Of a stretch of DNA of 7,459 bases, positions 1-6,774 are shown in pieces. Position 1 is the first letter of the stretch. Each line of letters opens with the position of its first letter. The notes under the pieces are model-generated. The model ran no database searches. It saw only the letters and a list, made by a program, of their open reading frames with translations, and was not told where the DNA came from. The DNA is from Planctomycetota bacterium (GTDB lineage: Bacteria > Planctomycetota > SZUA-567), in the NCBI GenBank assembly GCA_031278535.1, contig JAITKH010000041.1:1-7459 (forward strand). The letters are read 5' to 3'. Both the position numbers and the translations under genes were made by a program.

Positions 1-602
1 GCAAGGCCGGCAAGCCGGTCTGCGTACATTTGACCGAATCTGAATTCCCCTATGGCGTTCTCCTGGATCGACTGGATGGCGGGGATATTCTTTGTCACTG
101 CTTCCAGGGGAGGGGAGAACACACCATCCTTGGCGCCAATGGGCGCATCGGCGCCGCGGCGCTTCGCGCCCGGGAGCGCGGAGTGCTTTTCGACGCCGCC
201 GTGGGACGCGTCAATTGCGATTTCAAGGTTGCCGCCGCCGCTTTGGCCGATCTTTTCCTGCCGGACATTGTCAGTACCGATTTGGTCGGGACAAGCGTTT
301 ACAACCACAAGCTTTTCCATCTTCTCTATGTCATGTCGGCTTTCCTGGCGCTTGGCATGACCTTGCCGGAAGTGGTGCGGGCCTGCACCGCCATCCCTGC
401 GGCGCGGATGGGGATGTCCGGCCGCATCGGCACCCTGGTCCCGGGAGCGCAGGCCGATGTAGCCATAATTCGCCTTCGCGAACGTCCTCTCCGTTTCAGC
501 GACGGAAAGGGAAACGGCATCGAGGGATCACAACTTCTGGTTCCGTTGGCGACGCTCAAATCCGGGCGGCTTGTCTACAAGCGGATTGACTTCGAATATT
601 GA
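1..602 (+). CDS. Amidohydrolase/deacetylase-family metallohydrolase, C-terminal part (5' end outside window)
   Basis: The reading frame is already open at base 3 and ends at TGA 600-602, so about 200 C-terminal residues of a protein that is usually near 370-400 are visible. It resembles the cytoplasmic TIM-barrel amidohydrolases annotated as deacetylase-family metallohydrolases (the EF0837/Atu3266 group), which hydrolyse amide or acyl bonds with bound metal. Visible landmarks are a His in CVHL (strand-5 ligand position), HCFQG (strand-6 His), ARERGVLFD, PDIVSTDL (strand-8 Asp), then GTLVPGAQADVAI and the C-terminal strand TLKSGRLVYK. The usual GHG after LFD is replaced by AVG, which may alter the active site. 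The N-terminal HxH and the lysine region lie outside the window. A TRAP transporter gene set starts 102 bases downstream on the same strand, so the hydrolase probably processes the imported compound. The true substrate cannot be read from the sequence. Confidence 0.82.
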   Translation, partial: KAGKPVCVHLTESEFPYGVLLDRLDGGDILCHCFQGRGEHTILGANGRIGAAALRARERGVLFDAAVGRVNCDFKVAAAALADLFLPDIVSTDLVGTSVYNHKLFHLLYVMSAFLALGMTLPEVVRACTAIPAARMGMSGRIGTLVPGAQADVAIIRLRERPLRFSDGKGNGIEGSQLLVPLATLKSGRLVYKRIDFEY

Positions 603-634
603 GGGCGGCCGGCGGGAAGGAAACGGGCATTGTT

Positions 635-663
635 GCCGATAACGGCGGAATCGCTTGATTCCG
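635..663. repeat. Two adjacent small inverted repeats upstream of dctP
   Basis: GCCG (635-638) and CGGC (643-646) flank ATAA, and immediately after, CGGAATC (646-652) and GATTCCG (657-663) flank GCTT. The second is a perfect 7-base-pair stem with a 4-base loop. They fill the gap between the hydrolase stop (602) and the dctP start (705). There is no run of T afterwards, so this is not a standard intrinsic terminator. It could be an operator for a repressor, an mRNA processing or stability hairpin, or chance in GC-rich DNA. I see no convincing -35/-10 pair in this gap. Confidence 0.35.
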
Positions 664-704
664 GAACGTATTGGCGCTGAACGGGATGAACGAAAGGGAA
701 AATC

Positions 705-1691
705 ATGAAAAGAACGAATGCGTCTCTGTGGCTCAACGCCGGCCTGTTCGCCATGATGGCCGTGTCCGCCATGGCCGCCGCCCCGGTTACGGTGAGCCTG
801 GCAACCGTCATTCCCCCCGGCACTCCGGTACCGACCGGTTTGGAGCGGATGTCCGAGATGCTCAACCAAACCGGCGAGTTCAAGACCGCCGTCTATCCCG
901 CCGGTCAGCTGGGTTCACTGACCGATGTCATGGATCGCTGCCTGGACGGGGATCCGACAATCATGACCTGCGATCCGGCCGATCTCGCCGACGTCACCGT
1001 AACGGACCTTTCCATTGCCCAAGCGCCTTTCCTGTTTTCCGGATGGGACGAAGTCGACAAGCTCACGGCCAGCGAATGGTGGGGAGATTTGACGCGACGG
1101 GTCGAGGGGAAGGGCATGAAGATTCTTGCCTACAACTGGGCTTTTGGGGAACGCCATATCCTGACCAAGAAGCCGATCATGAAAATTTCCGATCTGGCTG
1201 GCCTGAAAATCCGCATTCCCAACAACGTCAATTTCGTCAAGACGTTCCAGGCTCTCGGAGCGACACCGACCCCCATGGCGCTGGCGGAGGTTTTTACCGC
1301 TCTCCAACAGGGCACGATCGACGGTCTCGAAAACCCCTATTCGGACATCTATGCGAACCGTTTTCAGGAGGTGGCCAAATACGCGGTGGACGACGATCAC
1401 ATCAAGCAAATCTGTCTCATCATCACGGGGACCGCATTCTACGACGCATTGAGTGGAAAACAGCGGCGGGAACTGGCGGAAGCCGCCGTCAAGGCGGGGG
1501 AATTCCAACGCGGCCTGGTGCTAAGGCTGTCCAGCGATTTCCGCGACAAGCTGGCGGCCGAGGGAGTGATCTTTACCCGCGTTGACCGCGGCGAGTTCGT
1601 CAAGTCCTGCGAGGTGTATTATACTTATCCGGAGTTTTCCTCATGGACACCCGGCCTTCGCGGGACGGTCATGGACATCCTTGCCAAGTGA
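705..1691 (+). CDS. dctP: TRAP transporter substrate-binding protein, DctP family
   Basis: This 328-residue protein is the periplasmic solute receptor of a TRAP (tripartite ATP-independent periplasmic) transporter. It binds a substrate, typically a carboxylate, and delivers it to the DctQ/DctM membrane pair. The N-terminus is a Sec signal peptide: KR at residues 2-3, a hydrophobic core, and an AMA site giving cleavage near residue 24/25. The family landmarks follow: GLKIRIPN with Arg170, the position that normally clamps the substrate carboxylate, and ALQQGTIDGLENP (199-211). The length is normal for the family. The ATG at 705 is preceded by AAAGGGA (693-699) at a 5-base spacing, which supports this start. 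dctQ and dctM follow on the same strand. The ligand is unknown; the upstream metallohydrolase hints at an acylated or amide-containing acid, but that is inference. Confidence 0.93.
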   Translation: MKRTNASLWLNAGLFAMMAVSAMAAAPVTVSLATVIPPGTPVPTGLERMSEMLNQTGEFKTAVYPAGQLGSLTDVMDRCLDGDPTIMTCDPADLADVTVTDLSIAQAPFLFSGWDEVDKLTASEWWGDLTRRVEGKGMKILAYNWAFGERHILTKKPIMKISDLAGLKIRIPNNVNFVKTFQALGATPTPMALAEVFTALQQGTIDGLENPYSDIYANRFQEVAKYAVDDDHIKQICLIITGTAFYDALSGKQRRELAEAAVKAGEFQRGLVLRLSSDFRDKLAAEGVIFTRVDRGEFVKSCEVYYTYPEFSSWTPGLRGTVMDILAK

Positions 1692-1707
1692 CGCCCGGCA
1701 AAACCTG

Positions 1708-1740
1708 TCCGCCCGGGGGACCTGATGCACTCCGGGCGGA
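1708..1740 (+). promoter_or_regulatory. GC-rich stem-loop between dctP and dctQ
   Basis: TCCGCCCGG (1708-1716) is a perfect inverted repeat of CCGGGCGGA (1732-1740). One G-T and one G-C pair extend the stem inward to about 11 pairs around an 11-base loop. It begins 16 bases after the dctP stop. There is no T-run behind it, so full termination is unlikely. The usual role of such a structure after a binding-protein gene is to protect the upstream mRNA or reduce read-through, so that the receptor is made in excess over the membrane subunits. That role is inferred here. Confidence 0.6.
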
Positions 1741-1763
1741 GGATGGGACGCCGGGTTTCTTCT

Positions 1764-1768
1764 GGAGG
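1764..1768 (+). promoter_or_regulatory. Shine-Dalgarno site that sets the dctQ start
   Basis: GGAGG lies 7 bases before the TTG at 1776. This is the strongest ribosome binding site in the dctP-dctQ gap. It selects TTG 1776 over the in-frame ATG at 1725, which sits in the loop of the stem-loop. Confidence 0.7.
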
Positions 1769-1775
1769 AAAACAA

Positions 1776-2279
1776 TTGCGAGCGACAAGATTTTTCCTCG
1801 TCCTACTTGAAAATCTCGATCTGATCATTTCCGGCCTGTGCCTGACAGTCCTGGTTTTCCTGACCGCCTTGGGCGTGGTTATGCGCTATGTCCTTGGCAG
1901 TCCTTTGACATGGCTCGAGGAAGTGCAGCTGATCCTCCTCGTATGGGTGGCGTTTTTCGGCTCCGGCGCGGCTTTTCGTGCTGGCGGCCACGTTGCGATC
2001 GAGGCACTGGTGGAGATGTTTCCCGTCCGGTTGCAAAGGGCGGTGGAAGCGATTGATTCCCTCCTGGTGGCGACGATCCTCGTCCTGGTCGCATATTGGC
2101 AGTTTTCGCGGGCCATGACCCTGACCGTCACCGGACGTTCGACTAGCATCCTGGGCATTCCCCTGTCGCTGAATTACTTTGGAGTGGCGGCAGCCTGTCT
2201 GTTCATGCTGGTCCATTTCGTCCGGCAGCGCCTGGCACTGTTCGGATCTTGGCGGCGCGGCGGAGGACGCGATGCTTGA
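1776..2279 (+). CDS. dctQ: TRAP transporter small permease, DctQ family
   Basis: The product is 167 residues from the TTG at 1776 and is the small, four-helix inner-membrane subunit that pairs with DctM. Four hydrophobic segments are visible: LIISGLCLTVLVFL, LILLVWVAFFGSG, LLVATILVLVAYW and YFGVAAACLFMLV. Family features are WLEEVQ before the second helix, the AFRAGGHVAIE segment after it, and the ILGIPLSLNY stretch before the last helix. The C-terminus is basic (RRGGGR). I chose TTG 1776 because of the GGAGG at 1764-1768; an ATG at 1725 would add 17 residues, lies in a hairpin loop and adds a non-membrane basic stretch. The stop overlaps the dctM start by 8 bases, so translation of the two is probably coupled. 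Confidence 0.88.
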   Translation: MRATRFFLVLLENLDLIISGLCLTVLVFLTALGVVMRYVLGSPLTWLEEVQLILLVWVAFFGSGAAFRAGGHVAIEALVEMFPVRLQRAVEAIDSLLVATILVLVAYWQFSRAMTLTVTGRSTSILGIPLSLNYFGVAAACLFMLVHFVRQRLALFGSWRRGGGRDA

Positions 2280-3558
2280 TTCGGTGGCGGCGGCTTCCGC
2301 GGTGATGCTGGGCGCCCTTTTTCTGAAAGTTCCAGTTTTCGCGGCCCTCATTCTCGGTTCGCTTTGCTATTTTGTGCTGCCTCCGGGAGCCTCGACCCAG
2401 ATTATCGCGCAGCGCTTCACTTCGGGCATCGAAAGCATCCCGTTGCTGGCGATGCCGTTCTATATTTTCGCCGGCGTAATCATGAACTATTGCGGAATCA
2501 CCTCGCGCATCATGAACCTGTGCGGCATGTTGTCCGGCCGCATGCCCGGTGGACTGGCGCAGGTCAACATCCTCCTTTCCACCCTCATGGGCGGCCTCAG
2601 CGGCTCGAATCTGGCCGACGCGGCCATGGAAGCCAAGATGCTAGTTCCGGAAATGGAGAAAAACGGCCTGCCCAAGGATTTTTCCACCGTGGTCACCGCC
2701 TTCTCTTCCATCATCACTCCCCTGATTCCGCCCGGCATCCAGATGATCCTCTATGGAACGCTGGCCGGCGTATCCATCGGCAAGCTGTTCATTTCCGGCC
2801 TGTCGGTGGGCATGCTGACCTGCGTTGTCCTGATGATCGGCACCGCCTTCATCGCCGGAAAACGCGGGTATCGCAGTTTGCGAACGACTCCGGCGACCCG
2901 CAGGGAATTCCGTTCGGCGCCGAAGGGAGCCTTCCTGCCTCTTTGCCTGCCGGTGGTGATCATAGGGGGCATCCGAGTCGGCGTGTTCACTCCCACCGAA
3001 GCGGGGGCGGTGGCTGTCATTTACGGAATCGGCCTGGGCCTCCTTTACCGCAGTTTCGGGTTCGGGGATTTCCTCTCCTCGCTCAAGGAGACGGCCGTCA
3101 CTACCGGCATCATTGGCCTTATCGTTGGGGCCGCCTCGGTGTTTGCCTGGATACTGACCAAGGAACGGATTCCGCAGGCGCTCTCTGAAGCCATGGTTTC
3201 CGGTATCGACAACAAATATATTTTCCTGATCGTCGTCAACCTGTTCCTGCTGGCGGTCGGCATGTTCATCGAGGGCACGGCGGCGACCATCATCCTCGCC
3301 CCTCTGCTGGCGCCTGTCGCCCGAACCTTCGGCATTGACGATGTCCAGTTCGCCTTCATCTTCATTTTCAACCTTTCCATTGGTTGCATAACACCGCCCA
3401 TGGGAACGCTTATGTTTGTCACCTGCGGCATAACCGGCTGCAGGCCCCGTGACTTTCTGCGCGAATCCGTTCCCTATTTCCTCATGCTGGCGGTCGTCCT
3501 GATACTCCTGACCTTTGTGCCGGTCTTTTCCATCGGCATTCTGGATGTGTTTTATTGA
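2272..3558 (+). CDS. dctM: TRAP transporter large permease, DctM family
   Basis: The product is 428 residues, normal for the family, and very hydrophobic with about a dozen membrane segments. It is the channel subunit, which moves substrate in symport, usually with sodium. Landmarks in order are GRMPGGLAQVNILLSTLMGG, then SGSNLADAAMEAK, TPLIPPGIQMILYG, VGVFTPTEAGAVAVIYG and IGCITPPMGTLMFV. The start ATG 2272 lies within the dctQ end (ATGCTTGA) and has GGAGG at 2262-2266, 5 bases away, so a longer in-frame extension upstream is not needed. It is the last gene of the plus-strand operon. Its last 7 bases overlap the end of the convergent lipB gene. It is homologous to, but clearly different from, the DctM at the right edge of the window, so the two are not a recent duplication. 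Confidence 0.94.
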   Translation: MLDSVAAASAVMLGALFLKVPVFAALILGSLCYFVLPPGASTQIIAQRFTSGIESIPLLAMPFYIFAGVIMNYCGITSRIMNLCGMLSGRMPGGLAQVNILLSTLMGGLSGSNLADAAMEAKMLVPEMEKNGLPKDFSTVVTAFSSIITPLIPPGIQMILYGTLAGVSIGKLFISGLSVGMLTCVVLMIGTAFIAGKRGYRSLRTTPATRREFRSAPKGAFLPLCLPVVIIGGIRVGVFTPTEAGAVAVIYGIGLGLLYRSFGFGDFLSSLKETAVTTGIIGLIVGAASVFAWILTKERIPQALSEAMVSGIDNKYIFLIVVNLFLLAVGMFIEGTAATIILAPLLAPVARTFGIDDVQFAFIFIFNLSIGCITPPMGTLMFVTCGITGCRPRDFLRESVPYFLMLAVVLILLTFVPVFSIGILDVFY

Positions 3559-4268
3559 GCGCCGGCACAGCCTCCGCCGTTCCGCGAAGCGGCGTCCTGG
3601 GACCCGGGCAGGACGGTCAAGCCCAGGGTTTCGCAGATAGCTGTCTTCAACGCCGGGAGCGTTTCCTCCATCTCGTGGCGCCGGCCGGTCAGCCGATCCA
3701 GGCTGGTCACGCCGCCGTTTTCCGCTTCTATGCCGCAGGGGCGCATCAGGCTGGTGAAGCGGATCAGATCGGGGTGAATGTTCAGGGAGAAGCCGTGCCA
3801 GGCAATCCAGCGGCTTGCCGCTACGCCCACCGCCGCCGCCTTGTCCCGCCCGGACCAGGCGCCGGTGAGGCCGGGCCTGCGCCCGGCCGGTACGCCGTAC
3901 GCCGACAGAAAACGGATGGCGCATTCCTCCATGAGCCTGAGGTAGCGGTGCAAATCCCGGCCGAACCAGTCCAGCCTGATGATGGGATAGACTGTCCATT
4001 GTCCGGGGCCGTGATATGTCACGTCGCCGCCCCGTCCGGCGGAATGGTATTCAATGCCGAAGGCGGCCAGTTCCTCCAATCCGACAAGGAGGTTGCCGCC
4101 GTCGCCGGAGCGGCCGCAGGTAATGGCCGGCAGGTGTTCGGCGATAATGACGCAGCCGGGAAGTTCCAGATTGTCCGCCATGCAAGACAGTACGCTCTTT
4201 TGCAGGCATATTCCCTCGGCATAGGGAAGATTGCGCCGAATCAGGAAACGGGCCGGCCGGAGCGTCAT
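3552..4268 (-). CDS. lipB: Octanoyltransferase LipB (lipoate biosynthesis)
   Basis: LipB moves the octanoyl group from octanoyl-ACP to the lipoyl domains of 2-oxoacid dehydrogenases and the glycine cleavage H protein; LipA then inserts sulfur. The 238-residue product shows RGGDVTYHGPGQ (79-90), TGAW (135-138), the DKAAAVGV stretch with the catalytic Lys143, WHGFSLNI (157-164), and PCGI with the catalytic Cys178, followed by VTSL. Both catalytic residues are present, so the enzyme should be active. I chose ATG 4268, which overlaps the coaX stop as ATGA and has GGAAAG upstream. An in-frame ATG at 4304 would add 12 residues inside coaX. The last residues (NGGGCAGAQ) form a family-atypical tail. 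The gene is last in its operon and its end overlaps the convergent dctM by 7 bases. No lipA is in the window. Confidence 0.92.
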   Translation of the reverse strand: MTLRPARFLIRRNLPYAEGICLQKSVLSCMADNLELPGCVIIAEHLPAITCGRSGDGGNLLVGLEELAAFGIEYHSAGRGGDVTYHGPGQWTVYPIIRLDWFGRDLHRYLRLMEECAIRFLSAYGVPAGRRPGLTGAWSGRDKAAAVGVAASRWIAWHGFSLNIHPDLIRFTSLMRPCGIEAENGGVTSLDRLTGRRHEMEETLPALKTAICETLGLTVLPGSQDAASRNGGGCAGAQ

Positions 4269-5053
4269 GTTCCGCGTCTTTCCAGGCGCGAAACAAACGC
4301 GCATATGCCATGAAAAAGCAAATCATCGTCCAGAATCGAGGCGGGAATCAGGCCTGCCGCGATCCGGCCCCAGCCACCGGTGATCGCGACCGGGAAGGGT
4401 TTACCGCCGTCGACCCAGCCGGCTTCGCGCCGGATTCGGAAAAATGCCGCCGCCACCGCCGCCGGAAGGCCGACGGCAAGGCCATGCGCAAGCGCGCCGG
4501 CGGTGTCGCCGCCCGGTGAAAGATTCTCCCATTCCGGATTCCTGTCCGAATAGTCCGGTATTCCGGCCGCCAGGGCCAGGCCGGCCAACCACATTTTCGG
4601 TCCCGGCAGGAGATAGCCCCCGCGAAAAACGCCGTTGGCATCCACCCAGTCTATGGTGGCGGCGCTACCGCATTGGACGGCGGCATACCCGTTTCGTCCG
4701 GAGAGTCCGGAAAAATGCCGCATCCCAGCCCCCAGGGCGGCAAGAAGCCGATCCACACCGGTTGTTTCGGGAGAGGCGAGGCGGTGGCTGATGATGTCGT
4801 CCGCGCCGGAACGGATAAAGCGACTGCGGATGCCCAGGATCCGCGCCGTCTCCTCACCACTCCGATCCGCGGCCGGAACCACCGAGGCAATCCATGCCTC
4901 CCGCCTTTCCGCCAGCGGCAACAGGTCGGAGAAGGCTGCCTGTAAATTTTCTTTCCGCAGGCCGGCGACGGGAAACGACCGACAACCCGTCTTTTCGCCG
5001 GCGGCGAAGGCGGCGAAGCGAAGCGAAGTGTTGCCGATGTCGATGGCGAGCAT
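4265..5053 (-). CDS. coaX: Type III pantothenate kinase CoaX
   Basis: CoaX phosphorylates pantothenate with ATP, the first step of coenzyme A synthesis; the type III form belongs to the ASKHA fold. The 262-residue product starts with the phosphate-binding DIGNTS (5-10). It has TGVDR (98-102) with the catalytic-type Asp101, GSAATID (129-135), GGYLLPG (145-151), and a C-terminal ITGGWGR followed by DDDLLFHG. The second phosphate motif, usually written DxGTATT, here reads QCGSAAT, a mild departure at a position that varies in the family. The start ATG 5053 has a short GGAA about 6 bases before it and lies 18 bases after the ilvD stop. Its stop overlaps the lipB start (ATGA), so the two are probably translationally coupled. 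In other genomes coaX often neighbours birA, whose protein shares a fold with LipB. Confidence 0.9.
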   Translation of the reverse strand: MLAIDIGNTSLRFAAFAAGEKTGCRSFPVAGLRKENLQAAFSDLLPLAERREAWIASVVPAADRSGEETARILGIRSRFIRSGADDIISHRLASPETTGVDRLLAALGAGMRHFSGLSGRNGYAAVQCGSAATIDWVDANGVFRGGYLLPGPKMWLAGLALAAGIPDYSDRNPEWENLSPGGDTAGALAHGLAVGLPAAVAAAFFRIRREAGWVDGGKPFPVAITGGWGRIAAGLIPASILDDDLLFHGICAFVSRLERRGT

Positions 5054-5071
5054 GGCGTTTCCGGCGCACAG

Positions 5072-6748
5072 TCAGAATATCGTGGCGCCGAGCTCCGACT
5101 GGTTGGTCATTTTTCGATACAGGTTGAGCCAGCCGGAAGCCGGTTTTTTCAGCGGCTGCCAGCTGGAGAAACGGCGCTGGATTTCCGCCTCGTCCACCTC
5201 CAGTTCCAGCGTGCGGGCCGGGATGTCGACGGCAATCCAGTCTCCGTCCCGGACAATGGCCAGAGGTCCCCCTTCATACGCCTCGGGCGAGAGATAGCCG
5301 ATCGCCAAGCCGCCGGTGGCGCCGGAGAATCTGCCGTCGGTAATCAGGGCGAGGCGATCCCCCAGCCGCTTTCCGAGTACGGCGGCCATGAAGGTTTCGA
5401 GATGCGGCATGCCGGGCGATCCTCGCGGCCCTTCGTACCGGATGACCACCACGTCACCGGCCGTTATCTTGTCGGCAAGCAGCGCCTGCCAGCCTTCCAT
5501 TTCGGAATTGAAGACCTTGGCCGGCCCCCGGAAGCGCAGAGCCGCCTCGTCCACGGCCGAAAACTTGACAGCCGCTCCGTTGGCCGCCAGGTTGCCCCGG
5601 AGAATGGCGATGCCGCCCTGTCCGGCGATGGGCGATTCGACGGTGTGGATAACCTCGCCGTCCGCCGGGCCGGCCTGTTTCGCGGTTTCGGACAGGACGC
5701 CCCAGATCCCCTCCGATTGCGAATGGAGAAGTCCGGCCCTGTCCAGTTCGCGGAGTACGGTCCAGACGCCGCCGGCCTTGTCGAATTCGGGCATGGAATA
5801 AGAGGGATGATTGGGATAAATGGCGCTGATAAGGGGGATTTCCCCGCTTATGCGATCAAAGTCGTCCCAATCCAGAGCGATGCCGGCTTGGCGGGCTGCG
5901 GCCGGCAGGTGGAGCAGGCTGTTGGTCGATCCGCCCACCGCCATGATATAGCGGACACAATTGAGGAAGCTCTGGCGGTCGATGAAATCGAGGGGTTTCC
6001 GATCGGCGCGGATCAGTTCCACGATCTTGACGGCCGACTCGCGGGCGAGGCGGCGCCATTCCGGACTGTTGGCCTCCACGCTGGCGTTGCCGGCCAGGGA
6101 CAGTCCGAGGACCTCGGCGAAAGCGCACATGGTGTTGGCAGTGCCCATGAAGGGGCACACGCCGGTGGTGGGGCAGGCGTTGCGGACCACCTCCTTGTAT
6201 TCCTCCCTGGTCATCAAGCCGCCCTGGCAGGCTGCGTACGCCTGTTTGGTATGGGTAAGGGTGATCATCTTGCCGTGGGCATGCCCCGGAAGCATATAGC
6301 CGCCGGTGAAGATTACGGAGGGCAGGTTCAACCGAAGCGCCGTCATCACCATGCCCGGCACCACCTTGTCGCAGCTCCCCAGCATGATCATGCCGTCGAG
6401 CTGGTTGCCCTCCACCTGTGATTCCACTTCGGCGGAGACCAGATCCCGGCTCGGCAGGGTATAGCGGTCCCCGGGGGTGTTCGACGGGATGCCGTCGCAA
6501 ATGCCGGTCACGGGAAGCTCGATCGGCAACCCGCCGGACTCGCGTATGGCCTGCTTCATGTCGTCGATGACGGTTTTGAAATGGTAATGCCCGGGATTCA
6601 ATTCGTTCCACGAATTGACGATTGCCACCTGAGGCTTGGAAACGTCGCTGTCCCGGACTCCCATGGCGTAGAAAAGGGCGTTCCGGTGATCGACTGCCTC
6701 TTCGCCAAGAGTCTGCGAACGGAGCGCGGGCGCGTTTTGCATATCCAT
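5072..6748 (-). CDS. ilvD: IlvD/Edd-family dehydratase (dihydroxy-acid or sugar-acid dehydratase)
   Basis: The product is 558 residues and belongs to the iron-sulfur IlvD/Edd dehydratases, which remove water from 2,3-dihydroxy acids to give 2-keto acids. Visible landmarks are NSWNELNPGH (45-54), CDG (83-86), GSCDKVVPG with cluster Cys126 and Lys128, ACPTTGVCPF with Cys197, GTANTM, VGGSTNSLLHLP, RYEGPRGSPGM, and TDGRFSG with the catalytic Ser475. PGH replaces the PCN of plant-type enzymes, as in E. coli IlvD. Unusual are CPFMGTANTM (usually a CxGM form) and CDGIPSNTPGD in place of DGIAMGH. Those changes, with a TRAP permease directly upstream, suggest a sugar-acid substrate; the symbol names the family, not a proven function. 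I chose ATG 6748 because GGGAG lies 9 bases ahead. ATG 6775 is the alternative, overlaps the dctM stop as TAATG and adds 9 residues. Confidence 0.85.
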   Translation of the reverse strand: MDMQNAPALRSQTLGEEAVDHRNALFYAMGVRDSDVSKPQVAIVNSWNELNPGHYHFKTVIDDMKQAIRESGGLPIELPVTGICDGIPSNTPGDRYTLPSRDLVSAEVESQVEGNQLDGMIMLGSCDKVVPGMVMTALRLNLPSVIFTGGYMLPGHAHGKMITLTHTKQAYAACQGGLMTREEYKEVVRNACPTTGVCPFMGTANTMCAFAEVLGLSLAGNASVEANSPEWRRLARESAVKIVELIRADRKPLDFIDRQSFLNCVRYIMAVGGSTNSLLHLPAAARQAGIALDWDDFDRISGEIPLISAIYPNHPSYSMPEFDKAGGVWTVLRELDRAGLLHSQSEGIWGVLSETAKQAGPADGEVIHTVESPIAGQGGIAILRGNLAANGAAVKFSAVDEAALRFRGPAKVFNSEMEGWQALLADKITAGDVVVIRYEGPRGSPGMPHLETFMAAVLGKRLGDRLALITDGRFSGATGGLAIGYLSPEAYEGGPLAIVRDGDWIAVDIPARTLELEVDEAEIQRRFSSWQPLKKPASGWLNLYRKMTNQSELGATIF

Positions 6749-6757
6749 ATCGGTTTT

Positions 6758-6762
6758 CTCCC
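6758..6762 (-). promoter_or_regulatory. Shine-Dalgarno site supporting the ilvD start
   Basis: On the minus strand GGGAG occupies 6762-6758, 9 bases before ATG 6748. The upstream alternative ATG 6775 has only GGA two bases ahead, too close to serve, although its TAATG overlap with the dctM stop would allow coupled re-initiation. The site favours 6748 but does not settle the question. Confidence 0.5.
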
Positions 6763-6774
6763 GCATGGGCGGCA

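Noticed and set aside
45..60. PGH instead of PCN in the dehydratase (residue positions 45-60 region) as a lost cluster cysteine
   Set aside because: E. coli IlvD also has PGH at this point, so the change is normal for that branch of the family. The span here gives residue numbers, not bases; in the window the motif lies near 6580-6620.
671..1585. Second plus-strand frame of 304 codons inside dctP
   Set aside because: It is Arg/Gly/Ser-rich, out of frame with the clear DctP protein and has no motif.
1725..1775. ATG 1725 as the dctQ start
   Set aside because: It lies in the loop of a GC-rich hairpin and adds a basic, non-family N-terminus; TTG 1776 has GGAGG at 7 bases.
3575..3594. Hairpin after dctM as an intrinsic terminator
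   Set aside because: There is no T-run on either strand and the pairing is short and inside the lipB coding region; it is mentioned only as a possibility in the findings.
2641..3999. Long open frame of 452 codons on the minus strand across dctM and lipB
   Set aside because: Its translation is rich in Arg, Gly, Asp and Gln with no family motif, and it lies opposite two well-supported genes; it is a by-product of high GC.
3555..4313. Plus-strand open frame of 252 codons directly after dctM
   Set aside because: It is the complement of lipB, which has intact catalytic motifs; the plus-strand translation shows no recognisable domain.
5402..6421. Plus-strand open frame of 339 codons opposite ilvD
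   Set aside because: It is rich in His, Gly and Asp without family motifs and is fully explained as the antisense of the dehydratase.
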